DNA from: Allacma fusca
Lineage: Eukaryota; Arthropoda; Collembola; Symphypleona; Sminthuridae
Reading direction: 5' to 3'
Assembly: GCA_947179485.1 (NCBI GenBank)
Contig: OX359245.1
Location: 75,379,067-75,443,066 of the forward strand
Length of the DNA stretch: 64,000 nt
The position numbers were made by a program, and so were the translations under genes. Below, in pieces: positions 44,475-57,539 of the stretch (its first letter is position 1; each line of letters begins with the position of its first letter). The notes beneath the pieces are model-generated. The model ran no database searches. It worked only from the letters and a program-made list of their open reading frames with translations, and was not told the origin of the DNA.

Positions 44475-46378
44475 GGGAGTGTGCACATATTACGTTTCAT
44501 TTCTGGGGTAGGGAGGGGGTCTTGAAGCTGATGATTTTGTGTATACCAAGGGGAGGGTGGGGGTAACCTTGCTGATGATGTTTCACCTATTCTCAGAAAA
44601 ATATGAAGAATAAACAGGGATAATTGTTAGACTCAGTGTTTTTGTAGCAAACTTTTATTGCTGAAAGACCACTGATACATTTTATGTACACACGTAAGTC
44701 ATACATTATTTCAAATCTCTGTCAACCATGAGCATTCCAAAAAATCTTGGCTTATATAGGAATGGATACAAAATCACGTTCGTCAATCTCAGTATGTTTT
44801 TCAAATATTTCATTCTCACGATTCCATTTACTGTCGCCCTTGGTGCTAACAATACTACAAGTGCTGACAGTGTCAACTGTGAACATGCTGGCAATATTAC
44901 AGGAAGTGTTGAAATAAAAGAAGCCAGCATGTGTCACGTATTTTAGAATTATTCCTGTAAGCACGACAACTAATGATGCCAATGGTCTGGTCTGATCCAG
45001 ATTTTATGAAACTGGTCTGGTCCAAAGCCCAGACCAGTTTTTCGGACCAGACCAATGGGCTGATCCAGTCATTTGGACCAGACCAGACGAAAGACCATGG
45101 TCCAGAAAACCATTGAGAGCAATTAAATAATCACATTTTATCCAGTCAAATTCTTCTTTTATCCCCAGAAATTACATTTTGAATATGTTCCATCGGATTT
45201 CGTTAACTCATAAATTTTTATTTTGCGTACTTTTGGGACCATGGTCCTGAAGCTGGACCAATTGTATCTGGTGTGGTCCAAAAGTTGGATCAGACCGGAC
45301 CAGACCATACAAATCTGGGACCAAACCAATAACTGACCATTAATAATGGTCCGGCCCAGACTATTGGCATCCCTAACCACAACCATACCAAACTTGTGAT
45401 CCTGGAAATCCTCAAAACATAAGCCAAGAATGGCGTCAAAATATATTTTAGACAAACTATTGGCCAAAATTAATTAGTGTGCCTAAAGTACAAAATCTCA
45501 ATATGATTTGCAAATAAATCGTTGTCATCCCAGTTAGTCCCTCGCAGAGCAACTTGGTCAAAATTGTAATACCGAACTTTGTCCCGGCTGCTGTGCTCTT
45601 TAAGCAGCATGTTTCCGAAGTTGTAATTTGTAACCATTGATTCACCTGATAGATTTGGCGGTTTGTCATGCTAAATGTCTGAAAACTATTCCCTGTCTAC
45701 TACTGCCCGAACATTCAACACAACCTTTAAAGCCAAACCTACCATATATGCAATTACTATTTTGTATTTTGTTGCATATGAATCCCACAAAAGAGCTGCT
45801 CATAGAAGCTCATTAGAAAGCATCTCGAGAAGCATTGAATATGTTGCTCAAAGTTATAAAATGTAGTTTTAGACAGCATGTATAGCGGAGTATTCGTCGG
45901 ACTTACCGACGGAAATTATAGGAAATATGGCTGACTGGAATCAGGGCGAATTTGACCATACTACTGACGTTAAAAGTTTATTTTTGAATAATATTAGGCT
46001 CTTTGAAAAAACACCAATTGCTGTTGTGCGTTTGTCCGCGAACGGGAAACCAAAATAATATGGCCACGATCTCTTGTTTCCCCACAGGTAATCATTTGTT
46101 GGTTTTTTTTATTATTTCTCTTTTCTTCCTCCAAAATTTATGCTTTTCGCAACGCCACACGCCAACCGATTTAAATCAATAACTAACTCTTACGAGTTTT
46201 CGACACAAACTATGATAAAAAAATTTGAACGAAATCGGTCAAGTAGTTTTTGTCTGCGTTTTTGCTTTGATGACGTTTACAGGGGAGGGGGGTCACGGAA
46301 AAATGACTTTAGGATGACGATAGGGAGGGTAGGGTCCAAAAATCGTGAAAAAATGAAACGTAATATGTGCATACTCCC
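44475..46378. mobile_element. Harbinger-like element, 1904 bp, nested in the hAT element
   Basis: Inverted ends GGGAGTGTGCACATATTACG and (reverse complement) GGGAGTATGCACATATTACG, flanked by TTA on both sides (TWA-type duplication). GGGAGGG-rich subterminal regions. No transposase recognised. Confidence 0.85.
44971..45375. mobile_element. hAT-like MITE, 405 bp, third nesting level
   Basis: Ends TAATGATGCCAATGG and (reverse complement) TAGGGATGCCAATAG. The flanks ACGACAAC and ACCACAAC match at 7 of 8 positions. The body consists of GGTCTGGTCC/GGACCAGACC words, inverted. A partial relative lies at 59785-59905. Confidence 0.75.
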
Positions 46379-47100
46379 TTATAAAAATGAAGTGATTGTT
46401 TAGTTCACCTGTTCTGAAGCTAAGAAGAAGTTTAAGAATAATTTATTATTTCATGAAAAATAATTTTTGCTAGTATTAAACATGATGGCGCAGACGAACA
46501 ACCAACAATCTTATAAATTAACATATGTTAAACAAAATTAACGACGACAAATATTTATGAATATAACTGCTGTTTACACTCACCAGATGAGTGCAACACT
46601 AAGGTGAACAGGCCAGTAATGTGATTTCTAAACTCTTAATAATGCAAATTATTAAATTAGATTGGACTACAATGTTTACAGTTATTTGATCAAGTATTTT
46701 AAACTTTTTAGCAATTTTAAAGTAAAAAACATCATCCGCTATATCGTTTAGTTTATTCTAATTACGGCCTAACAATTTTTACCTGTAATAATTGTGGACG
46801 GAATTTCTAGTATTGTTTATTCGTTTACGAAAAAATTACTTGAATAATCAAGTTCAAGTACAAGTTCAAGTTCACGTTAAGGTCAAGTTATGTGCCCAAC
46901 TTGAACGTCAAGTTATGACCAAGTTCAAGTTCAATAAAATGAACTTGAAAATCGAGTACTTGAATACTCAAGTTGCTTGAGAAACTTGATTCATCAAGTA
47001 CAAGTGCGGATACCTCGCTTAGACAATTTTTTCAAGTTCAAGTCAAGTTCAAGTCAAGTTGTCTAAAATAACTTGACTTGAACGCAGCTCTGATTGTTAC

Positions 47101-48605
47101 TTATGGTACTGTACGCTATAAGGGATACCCTTATAAGGGAATGGGATTTGCAGTCCCGATTACTATTTACATGTATAACACAGTGCTTATATGGGATGAT
47201 GTTCAGAAGGGACAATGTTTACCGGTCCCTTGAGCATTCCATATAGATATATAGCGAGAGTTGAGTGTATGTATTCATAATTTGAAAATCTGAATTGTAA
47301 ATATGTATTCAAGTGTGATTAACATTAACGATATAGATTAAACCCCATCCATGAACATCCACAAACCCAAGCTTTTACATTTATTTCACAGCCAGCAAGC
47401 ATTGTCATAGGTTTAACGAAATTATATTTTGCAATGTCGGAAAACTTTTGTAAATGATTTGAAAAGTGTTATCGAGATACAGAAAATATACTATTCAATT
47501 CTGACCTTCGTTTTTGGCGGTGGTTGCGTGGGGTACTTTGGAAAATATTATTTATTAAAATTGATTATTTTAATTCTTATAAACATATAGTATGTGCTAC
47601 TCAAATGAAACGAGACATGAGGCCAATTCAACTAAAAACGAAGAATTTGCAATTAAATCGTTATTATTTTATGTGCCTCTATAACGCCGTTCCCTTTTAA
47701 CGTCACTTTTTGAGACAATTCTTGACGTTGTTATCAAGAGACTATAACTTTTTTTAAATAACCGAAAGTTCGAACAGTAGAAACATAATAAATAATAATT
47801 GTGTTGAAATTTAAATTCACGTCGGGGATTAAATCTATTACTTGGCTCACAATTAAAGACCCAGTCATTTCTCAATGTTGAACTCGTTCCTTAATTTGGC
47901 GGTGAATTTTTCTAGAAACATTTATTAGATTACGTCGTAACTATTCCTGCTTCTCGAAAAAAAAATAAAGTTACCGAAGCAAAAAAACAAAAATAACAAT
48001 GCCGACATTTGTTGTTCACTCGCAAACAAACATGTAATGCGAAATATGAGGTAAAACCATATGAGTCCGCTTGAAGACGGTTCATGTAATTAAATGCAAT
48101 GATAAGGTTACTCTACAAAAGGAGTAGTTCCCGTTTGAACCTTAGTATTATCATTATCCAGGTCAATTAATTTAGAAAATTGAACGCCATACATTGAATT
48201 TCCTATACAATAGTTCCCAAGGTATCACGAAAAGACTGCCAATATATGAAGATGCCACTACATGTCACTACTTTGTAATGTGTACGCAATCATGGTGAAA
48301 ATGTTATCATGCCAACATAAAGGGAATAACCAAGAGGAAACCACTATACAGAAAATTCACTGTAGTCATCTTCTATCTACACATTTCAATTCAAACTCAC
48401 TACTTTAAGTACATCTTCAGTTTATGAAACCAAATTTTCCGTAGGTGTAATCCGTTATTACTTGATGTCGTGACCACTTAAACAATACTTATATGACACT
48501 TTACATAACAAGCGCGTGCTTATGTAGTATGTAGTAATTGAAACCATACCGAATGCAGACAATTATTATATTATTTCAAGTGTAAAGTCGCTTTATCCTG
48601 TTTTT
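47101..48605. other. Intergenic, with one isolated pogo-like end
   Basis: AT-rich. Near 48322-48366 the string AGGAAACCACTATACAG.. ending TTCACTG-TA matches the right end of the 24980 MITE. I could not find its left end. No gene. Confidence 0.45.
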
Positions 48606-48945
48606 GTTTCGTAGCTCGAGTAGGAAATGCGGAACGGATTAAACCAACAGTTTAGTTAATGTGAGTTATGGTCGGGTTCACACAATGTTCTTATATGTTT
48701 TCGTTAATTTCGAACAAAAACATGTTTCGTAGCTCGAGTAGGAAATGCGAAACGAATTAAACCAACAGTTTAGTTAATGTGAGTTATGATCGGGTTCACA
48801 CAATGTTCTAATGTTTTCGTTAATTTCGAACAAAAACATGTTTCGTAGCTCGAGTAGAAAACGCGGAACGGATTAAACCAACAGTTTAGTTAATGTGAGT
48901 TATAGTCGGGTTCACACAATGTTCTAATATGTTTTCTTTAATTCT
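48606..48945. repeat. Three tandem copies of a 116-118 bp unit
   Basis: Units start GTTTCGTAGCTCGAGTAG at 48606, 48724 and 48840 and differ at a few positions. They lie just upstream of an IR relic. Confidence 0.9.
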
Positions 48946-48984
48946 AATTCTCGCTCTACCGTCCATTTGTGAATTGTTTGCAAT

Positions 48985-49530
48985 CCATATACTAAAACCC
49001 GAATTATCATCCACCCCTAACTTAAATATCGGAGACAGTAACCTAGCTCACGTTCTGTGAAGTTATCGGAATTGTTCTATTCAAATCATTGAATTTTCAG
49101 AAAATTTCATAGACATTGCAGCCATTATCATTCGGCTTCTAATACCAGCAAAAATAACGTCTGTGTACAAACCTCTTTTTACTTGTAATTCCAGGTGGAT
49201 GAAATACTGTGTGCAAAACTATGCTGCGACTTCCTGTGCTGTGGTTCTCGTTGTAGTCGAACCTCAAATACTGCCCAGTTTAAACAAACCCAGTTACAAA
49301 ATCAGTGACAACGTTTTGGTGATTAACAAGCAAACTAATGAATTCAGCGATACCATTGCATTTGTCTGTAGTTCAAACGAGGCCGCAGCAGAAGACTGGA
49401 GTGTTAATCTCTTATCAGGGATTTACCTAACACCAACGTTTCTCTTAAAGCTGAAATCGACAAATGAAGAAATTCAAACCAACTTGCATAGAAACGCGCC
49501 ATACGTAATTAAGAAATAGGCATTTCAGAA
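48985..49530 (+). pseudogene. IR-like N-terminal relic
   Basis: The translation gives NIGDSNLAHVL-stop, EFSENFIDIAA, VYKPLFT, then YAATSCAVVLVVVEPQ, FSDTIAFVC and LTPTFLLKLKS, ending NAPYVIKK-stop. Segment by segment this follows the S1 side of the long IR copies (FGDGNLAP.., YKPIFT, TSCAVFVV, FSNTIGF, FAPIFLI, SFIIQNWAF). TM1, pore and S2 are absent. It is more divergent than the full copies and could represent a separate, older subfamily. Confidence 0.65.
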
Positions 49531-49779
49531 ATTTCTTAAAATCTAATGCATTGCCTGGACTAAGCATCAGATTTACATATTAAGGAAACATCGAAACCTC
49601 AGGACGAAAGTTCGACGGGTGTGGCAATCCCGGGGTTATCTGAGCCAATTTTTTTTAAATGGCTTAACTATTTCATATTTTTTAAAAAACAGTAATGATT
49701 ATTTTAAATAATCGAAAAATCAATAATTTCAATTTATATTGATTGTAATATGCAACATATTGAATGTTACTACTAGTAT

Positions 49780-49835
49780 ATCATTTGCCTGACGAAGAGT
49801 AAAAGCTCGAAACGTTGCTGCGAATAAAATATAAG
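49780..49835 (+). other. Hammerhead-core-like motif
   Basis: CTGACGA, then a short GAG/CTC stem closed by a TAAAA loop, then GAAAC, as in the conserved core of hammerhead ribozymes found in Penelope-like elements. The flanking stems are weak by eye, so this may be a decayed element end or chance. Confidence 0.25.
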
Positions 49836-51084
49836 CCTTGTGTTAAAAAGTGAACCTCTACCCTTATTTAATATATTATATATATTTCACTTCGCGTCTT
49901 TAACTAAATAAAAACTAATGTGTTCTGGTAGGATGTAATGTTTTAAAACTTACGTAACGAATCAACTTTTAATAATTTTATAAATATAAGCACTTGCATT
50001 TTTTGAGGTCCGACTCGTACTTTGTCTACTTGTTAAACTTCTCATGCAGCTCAAAGTACGCAATTGCTACTACAAGGAAATCCAATAAAAACCAAGAGGA
50101 GTACAACCATTTGACAAATAAACTGATGGTTTCAAAATTACGTAAAAAGAGAAATCTCACAAAATTACGCTTGTCGTAAATAGCCACCAAAGAGCAATTT
50201 AGCTTCATAAATTGAAAAATAAAAAACTACAGAAATGCGTTGAATTGAACTGGTTGATTTTTTTGGTTGTTCCATTTAACGTTTTTCTGTTACACGCAAC
50301 TTACAATACAATCTGCTACTTATATATGTATGTATGTACTGTATTTCCCTGAATGGTGAATTTAAAAGTACGGATTCCTTAATTTTATTTCGTATTATAC
50401 TTAACCAATTATACAGATACATTATATAGCGGTTTTCAAAGAAATCAGAAGTATATTTAGTATAATACAAGTCTGCTAATGGCAGAGTGGTGATGAATTT
50501 CAAGAAGTCCGTCGCACACGGTAGTTTCCACAAATAGTTTTCTACCATCAGATGAAATCCTTTCAATTAACTTCCTCTTTCAAATCTACGGAGAATTTTA
50601 AAAGTTCAAAACCATTTTCATTCATCCAACTTGCAACGTAGTGGTTTTGAAACATAGTGTACTGTGAAGTAGATGTCAGTTAACAACACTTAGTCTAGTA
50701 CTTATAAATGAATACTCGGAGGTGGAGGTGTGAAATTACAAGCACTGAAATCCATCTTGTTCTGTGAAATGAATTTAATAAAAATTCGTACCCGGTTCCT
50801 GTTTTCGTACCCAGAAATTAAAGATGATGTGGACCCGTACCCGTTCCCACAGCTGGTGTACTTGGTAACCGCGTTATATCTTCTTGTTTAATTCTTCAAA
50901 AACTATTGTAATATAGTATAGTAATATTTACAATTTAAAATGCCATACTGGGAAAGGACGCGAGAATAAATGTAGGATTGATCTTCAAATAATAAAATTG
51001 AATGTTGATGAGCGTTTCAAAATGGTACTCATAATGAACCCTTTAAGAAAGTTTTCCCCATTAGAAGCTCTAATTTGTACTACA
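49836..51084. other. Intergenic
   Basis: AT-rich. A GGTACCC/GTTCCCG-word patch at 50788-50870 is related to the arms of the hAT-like elements. No gene supported. Confidence 0.4.
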
Positions 51085-51250
51085 ATTTACGTACATAGTA
51101 GTTTCCTCTTACCATTTCATTTACATTGATTTGTTTTTTTATTAGGATAAGACTACAAAAATTACATTACACAGTTGTAAAGTGTAGTGGCATCTCTATA
51201 TATTGGCACGAGTTTTAACTTCCACTGGGAGCAAATATGTAGGATATTTA
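51085..51250. mobile_element. pogo/mariner-type MITE relic upstream of IR copy
   Basis: Homologous to the two halves of the element at 29924-32298, here without the hAT insertion. It lies at a similar place upstream of an IR copy, so the IR duplication unit already carried it. Confidence 0.6.
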
Positions 51251-51772
51251 CAAAGTATTGAAATTCATTAAGTCATTGACAGCCCTTTAAAAAATAATCA
51301 TACGCTGAGTAATACAACCTCGAATTCGATTCCACTTGATACATAATTTAACTTCGCCGATCCATTTGTCAAATATATCATCAATTACTTTTTCAAAACT
51401 CCTTTTCAAGACTCTGTGCTGGCTCGTAATTTATCAGAGTAATATTTTAACAAATAATATCACTCCCTAAATCAATTTAATTTCCTTCCAGTATTACGAC
51501 AAACCTTCCATTAGCATTTCTTTAACTCTAAAAAGTTTTAAACATTTGGTTCTTACGTGTAACTATTAGAACGATTGACTCGTCGTATCTTTGCAGTCCC
51601 TTCTAATTAACATTCGAAGATTTAATTTTTGGTTTTTTCATTCTTTGAGATTAAGGTTCGAAATTACTGCTATAGGTGCGCAATTGAAAGAAAATCGCTT
51701 CAAGAGCTTGATTTCCATCATATAATTTCTTTATTGCTCAACAAGCCACGTTTTTATAAAATCATACAAACG

Positions 51773-54727
51773 ATGATTTTCTGGACCCGAAATTTAGTTT
51801 TTAAAATAATTCAAATTGCGGTCCTTGCACGTTATTCGTATGCTTTTATAAAGTTACAAGATTCCCCACTAATTGGAAAACTTACCTTTGGAGATGGAAA
51901 TCTATCACCTATACTGCTTCATTTCCCGAATTGCTTTATTCATGTAATTGAACTTTGTCAAAACTTTATTGACATTTCCAAAACATCAATAGGAATGAAT
52001 AACCCTATCCAACTTGCGACCTATTACAAATCTGTATTTACAGAAAATGATGTCGGCGAGCATTATTAACAAAATCTCGTTTGGTCATCTTGTGCTGTTT
52101 TTGTGGTAGTGACCAGCGACTTGTATAAAGTGTATGGCAGTCATATACATTTCGTTTACAAAAGCCAAATAAACTCCATGCAATTGAGTAATACGATAGG
52201 TTTCATCATAATTCCGTCAACCAACATAGACGATTTTGTCGAGATTAAATTTACTCTGAAATTCGTTCCAATATTTCTGATAGAAATGGAGCATCTGGAC
52301 ACAAATACAAGTTTACAATCAATTGCTCATACAAACACTTATGTTATAAAAAATTGGGCATTTCTGTGCATGCCATGCGCAAAGAAAGAAGAATTGAATT
52401 GGTTCCATTACCCACTAGCACAAGCAGGTGCACAAAGCAAGGGTTGGTTCGACGATATACAGTCTCTAATGCAAAGGGTAAGTGAAGGTGGTAAGAATAT
52501 TCGTTGGTCCATGACTGAGTCAATTAATGACGTGGATTACGAAGCCTTACGAAACAACCAGTTGAAAACTGATACGTTTCCACTAAATTCTGAAACCTTA
52601 ATAGAGGTTCGAGAAGCGATATTACTGAATGGCAAAGTGTCAATTTCACACCTTCCAATAATGACAATAAATATGGTGTAAATCCACCTGAAATTCAACT
52701 TTTTGAAGGACCACCAGTTAAATCTTATATGCGTCGCTACTATTGGGAAAGTACTGGTACTTATTTTCGGGGATTCAATTTTATAACGTCTGATTCTGTG
52801 ACCCAAATTAGAGATGGGTACATGCTGTTAAAACCTTTTGAACCACAGACTTGGTGGTTTTTGATTTCATCTACAATGGTTATTGTATCCGTGGTTGTAT
52901 TAGTATCGGTATGGTACGCGTTCAGAGCAAAAATTAATATCGCTGAGATTATAACATCTCACAACATCTTATGGTTTGTAGGTGTTTTGCTCGAAAAATG
53001 TGATAACGAAATGCCTTTGAAGAGGACAATCAAGAAGCACAGAACCCTTGTAAAATTTTGTTCTGTCGTCGGTATGTTATGGCATTTTACAAGTATAGTT
53101 CTGACCAACTCATATAAAGCAGTAGCTAAGTCTGACTACTCTGTCGGATACCCCTTTGAAACAAAATGGAAGTATTTCACAGAATTGGAAAATTGCACTA
53201 TTTACACAATTTCAGCTGAAAGAAACTGCCGTGAGATAAGGTTCAAACTTGAAAAAAATTACCAGAAATGTAAACAACGTGGTAAAGAATGTTATTCAGA
53301 AAGCCACCCAAACCTTACTTTAATATATTGCGATCAATTTCCGTTTCGTCTTACTCCACCGTCCGGCTGCACTATGTATAGTGCAATGCGGGAGGAGACG
53401 TTTTGATTTATTCAAAAAAACGAAAATCTTACATTACTCGACAATCCTACACGTACACTGAAATACGTCTGCTCCGATGAACTTCCGACGAACGCTCACG
53501 CCTCCTTAGTCGCAGGGACCCCCTTCAGGGAAATAAAATGGTATGGCCAGTATTTATCCGCAGCGTTCTGTACAGACATGGGTGCGCGGCGGTGTGGGAG
53601 TTCCAGTCCGCTGAATACCTCGCAGGCTTCTTCCCATACCTCAGCTCAAGGATTCATGAATCGTTTATACAGGAGGACCTAGATCGTATTACCTCCTCAT
53701 CCTCACTCCCTCTATACAGGCAAATTAAAAACCACTTTTTCATATCCGGGTATCTACTCCACAATATTCCTCTTAAATATATAAGACTAATTGCAAATAT
53801 TAGGCTCAATTCCTCCACCTTATATTCTTCCAGAGCTAAACTTAAAATTACACACCCCGACCTTTGCGTAGAGTGTAACCTCCAGGAACAAAATGATATA
53901 CTCCATATTCTAACCAGGTGCAGTATATACGGCCAAGAAAGGCAAATGTATCTGGGTAAATATAATGTAATTATTTACAAATCTGAAAGCTCACTGCTCG
54001 CTCTCTTTAAGGACCCTCCTAAGTAGTTCATCTTCGATGTTTTTAAGTTTATTCAGAGTTGCTGCTTACGAAATAATTTCCTTAATTGTCTTTAACCTCA
54101 AAACAAGCCAACCAAGGTTGGCATTCTTCGTAGTATACTCACATTTACTTTATCTTATTATTTTTAAAAATCTTTGATTAAATTACGGATGATATGGGCG
54201 CCGCCCGAAGAGAATCCTGAATAAATTGAATTGAATTGAATTGATGAACTTAAGGCTGAATTTCTGACCTCACAACGTTCCGATCCAAATACAGCGCTTC
54301 TGGTTCTAGAAAGAGATTTTCACTATTAATGGGAGTTATTTATAAATTTCAAGACGTTTGTAAAGAGCAAGCGTTTTCATCACAACTGGCATAATTCTGA
54401 CAACTTTCTTCGCAAAGGTACAGTTTTGTTTTTTGAGAACATACCAAGCAGTATCTTTGAAAACACACCCTTGGAGCAATTTCAACGACTTCGTCACTCG
54501 GGAATTGTTGACTTGTGGGATAAATGGTCTAAGATTTACTACAAACGGTTTTATAGAGCAGCCCAAGAGGACCTCACTAACGATAGGATTGTAAAAGACT
54601 TTCAGGAACTTTCTTTGGACAATTCAAATATTTCAGTGGTTTTTTTTTGTTGATTGTTTACTGTTGGTTTGGATGTACGACAGTATTTGTGTTAGAGGGG
54701 ATAAAGTGGTGCATACAGAGATCGTAG
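51773..54727 (+). pseudogene. Ionotropic-receptor-like pseudogene, interrupted by a LINE
   Basis: From the ATG at 51773 (signal peptide MIFWTRNLVFKIIQIAVLA) it follows the IR layout: NWAFLCMPCAKKE, TM1 after GYMLLKPFEPQTWW, pore SHNILWFVGVLLEK, TM2, S2 with FHHNWHNSDNFLR and HSGIVDLWDKW, TM3. Damage: TAA at 52067, a 4-nt deletion near 52627 (LNLWQ to LNGKV), TGA at 53404, a LINE inserted after 53484, TAA at 54327, and a length change in the T-run near 54645 that shifts TM3. With five or more independent lesions it is clearly dead. The pore E of the GALLEQ motif is kept but the following Q is K. Confidence 0.88.
53485..54242 (+). mobile_element. 5'-truncated non-LTR retrotransposon (LINE) with (TTGAA)n tail
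   Basis: Flanked by a 9-bp target duplication GATGAACTT (53476-53484, 54243-54251). It codes the C-terminal end of an ORF2-type protein (53538-54026). This ends with the usual C-x2-C..H..C knuckle (CVECNLQEQNDILHILTRC) and a short (TTGAA)n tail. I/Jockey/R1-like lineages are candidates. Confidence 0.9.
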
Positions 54728-56645
54728 AGCTTTTTAAACTCCGTCTTATACATATCACAGATTTAACAACTACCGTTTTTTCATTTCTGAGTAGTGCTTC
54801 TTTCGGGTCTAAAATTATTGTACCTGCATTTACATATTCATTGATATACATATGTACATTTCGATATGCTGCTAAGTTCTGTACGTTTCCCGTTACTTAC
54901 GGAAAATATTTCTTTACATATACTCCAAAAAGTAAAACTGTCGTAACATATTTATTTCCTATCCTTACCGATCAAAGTTTTAACTATGGCTATTTTTTAG
55001 AAGCAATTAAATAGCAACAGCATGATTTGGTGCCTTGTAAAGTACAACAATAAATAATGTTGTGTAAAATGTTTCAAACTGTTTGTGTACCTAAAGTTTC
55101 AAAATATGTATCATAACAATTTACACAAAACTGTATGACCACATGTGGCGAAAAACATGCAAACACGGGGGCCTTGGTCAGAGAATACAAAATGATTTTT
55201 GCCACCCTTCACAGCACACATCTTTCGTTTCAATGTGACTTCAAGTTAAACAGGTTCCATCGTAAATAACCTTGCAATGTAGACTAAAACAAATTGTTTA
55301 TAGTCCAGGGCTGAATAGCAATATATATCAAATAGTGTAGAATTTGTATAGGAGTGTTGACTGGATTTCGGGTGGATATAGCATGACCGGTTTCAACAAT
55401 TTTGCCCATTTGGAATTTACAACTCAATTTCACTTGCTGTTTTTGGCATTCATTTTTTTTCTGATAATTTATGCAGCGTATGAAATAATCATTATTTTTG
55501 GTTGAAACGATTTATTTTTGTTGAATAAAAATGCTATCCTATTATTTTTGCTAAAACGGCTTTATTTTATTGACATTTACTTGCAAAGTCTACCACCTTT
55601 ACAATAGTCGGTTAAAGTAATGAAAATTGAAGAAACTCTCCATTGCAAGAAACAAGCAACGTTATAACACCATTGACACTATCTGTAATGCAAACGACTA
55701 TAAGACTGCAACAAGGCCAACAAGAACAAACGATCCTTCGGTTTTAAAATACTGGAATAAATTATGTCAGCAGTGACATCATAATATATGCAACAAGCAT
55801 AATTTGAATCGATTTTCTAAACTTAACCTGAAGTTGTGCGCATAATGGATAGGTTAGGAGTTAAAGCTGAGATTTAAGTTACATAAGATGGCTTTGAATT
55901 GTAAAGCTACAATATTGTATGCCACAACGATAGAACAAGAACAGATTAAATTCGTGTTGTGATCAGCTCATCCACAACTACCAAACTAACAACAAAATAC
56001 ATCACTACTCCAAAATAACTGTCCTTGCAAATCAGGGCATCCACAAGACACAATCAAACAATTACAAAAGTTTTATAATCAGTAACAAAACGCACGTTAT
56101 TTAATAATTTGGAGCACAATTTCAGTCGTTCAGTTCATAAAGTGGTGAACTGAACTGAACTAGCCCATATTTTCATTATTTTTGCATGAACTTGAACGAA
56201 CTAGCTAGTTGCAAAATTTTGATTGAATGAATTTGAACTGGACTCAGCAGAACGTATTATGAATGTGAACGAACGTTGATCGTACGTTCAAGTAACAAAC
56301 TGAACTGAATTGAACTCAAGTGTCCAGGTTTGAATATAAACTTTTATATTCGTGAACACAACACTAATATACTCTATCTCTAAATTGCATGACCATAAAT
56401 TTTATAGTTGTAATCTCAAAAACTTGCACGCTGGGTTTTGACTATTCATTTCAATGACATTAAATTGCAAATCAAAGAAATATTTATTTTCAAGCAACCC
56501 GGTATCATACATTTAATAACGCATATTTGGCACATTTTGGACGAAATCGTATGAAATAAAACGCGCAATAATTGTGAGCATATTTATATGATTTAATAAC
56601 TTGACATAGCTTGGTTTTCTTAGATTGATCTTTCACAGAAAGCTC
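54728..56645. other. Intergenic, AT-rich
   Basis: No gene supported. GAACTGAACTGAAC words at 56130-56330 belong with the dispersed repeat family that follows. Confidence 0.4.
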
Positions 56646-57060
56646 AAAGTCAATACTGCTTTCAAAACACAGGAGATTTTAAAGTAGTTATCTAATCAGT
56701 CATTTAGCAAAAAATCGTGTTTAGTCAAATTTCAAAGTCGGCTATAAAAATATAACTAAATGCCACTTAAATATACCATAAATGACTTGAACTAATTGGC
56801 TCGCTAATGAAAGGTAAAGCGAACTCAACTGAACGACTGAAAAGTATATAATGAATTGAATTGAACTTTGAAAAAATACTGCAAGGGTGAACTGAATTGA
56901 ACGTAAAGACTGCAAAGTATGCGGTGAATTGAACGGAACTACAACGGGCTTGGGACAAGGAGAACTGAGCTTAACTGACCGGCACAACAAATTTGGGGAT
57001 GTGAATGGAACTGAATTTGAACTTTGGACCAAAACTGCAAGTATGATTTGGAGTCATTTA
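56646..57060. repeat. Dispersed GAACTGAAC-rich repeat, copy 2
   Basis: Second copy of the repeat at 9037-9380, same orientation, diverged by substitutions and small indels. Confidence 0.7.
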
Positions 57061-57539
57061 GTTATCAAAATATTTAAAAATTAATTTCGGGTTACACATC
57101 TTCAAATTCAAGCCAGGAATTCTTTTTCGATATTTTGACACCGAAAATGGCGTTGACGTACTTTGAGCCTCTTTCGTAATTTGTTTGCTGTTGTAATACA
57201 TCTCGTTTCACTCCAATTCATATATTTGTTTGTCAAATGTGCAATTATTATTGTAAATGCAAATATTGTTTTAGCTTGCAACTAATCCATTAACTTCCAA
57301 ATTATTCCATTACCTTCCAACTCCAGAAATCTATCAGTCTTTCCAAGCATTTTGCACTATATTTTGTTCATTTGGGGAAACAAAAATTTTATAATGATTT
57401 TCTCATTCAACAAAATGGTAGTTCCGGTCATAGAAGTACTTCTTTTGGGATGCGATTTCTGTTCTCTCGCTGAAATAAAAGTATTCAGAAATACTTAACA
57501 TGCTCAGAAGCCAATTTTCGGGGTTGCCAATTCAGCTCC

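Larger units (their letters stand above)
43963..47092. mobile_element. hAT-type element, 3130 bp with nested insertions
   Basis: Perfect 8-bp target duplication ATTGTTAC (43955-43962, 47093-47100). Inverted ends CAGAGCTGCGTTCAAGT. Both arms consist of dense CAAGTTCAAGTCAAGTT-type words, inverted between arms. Removing the nested 1904-bp Harbinger-like element leaves about 1.2 kb, without a transposase. Confidence 0.9.
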
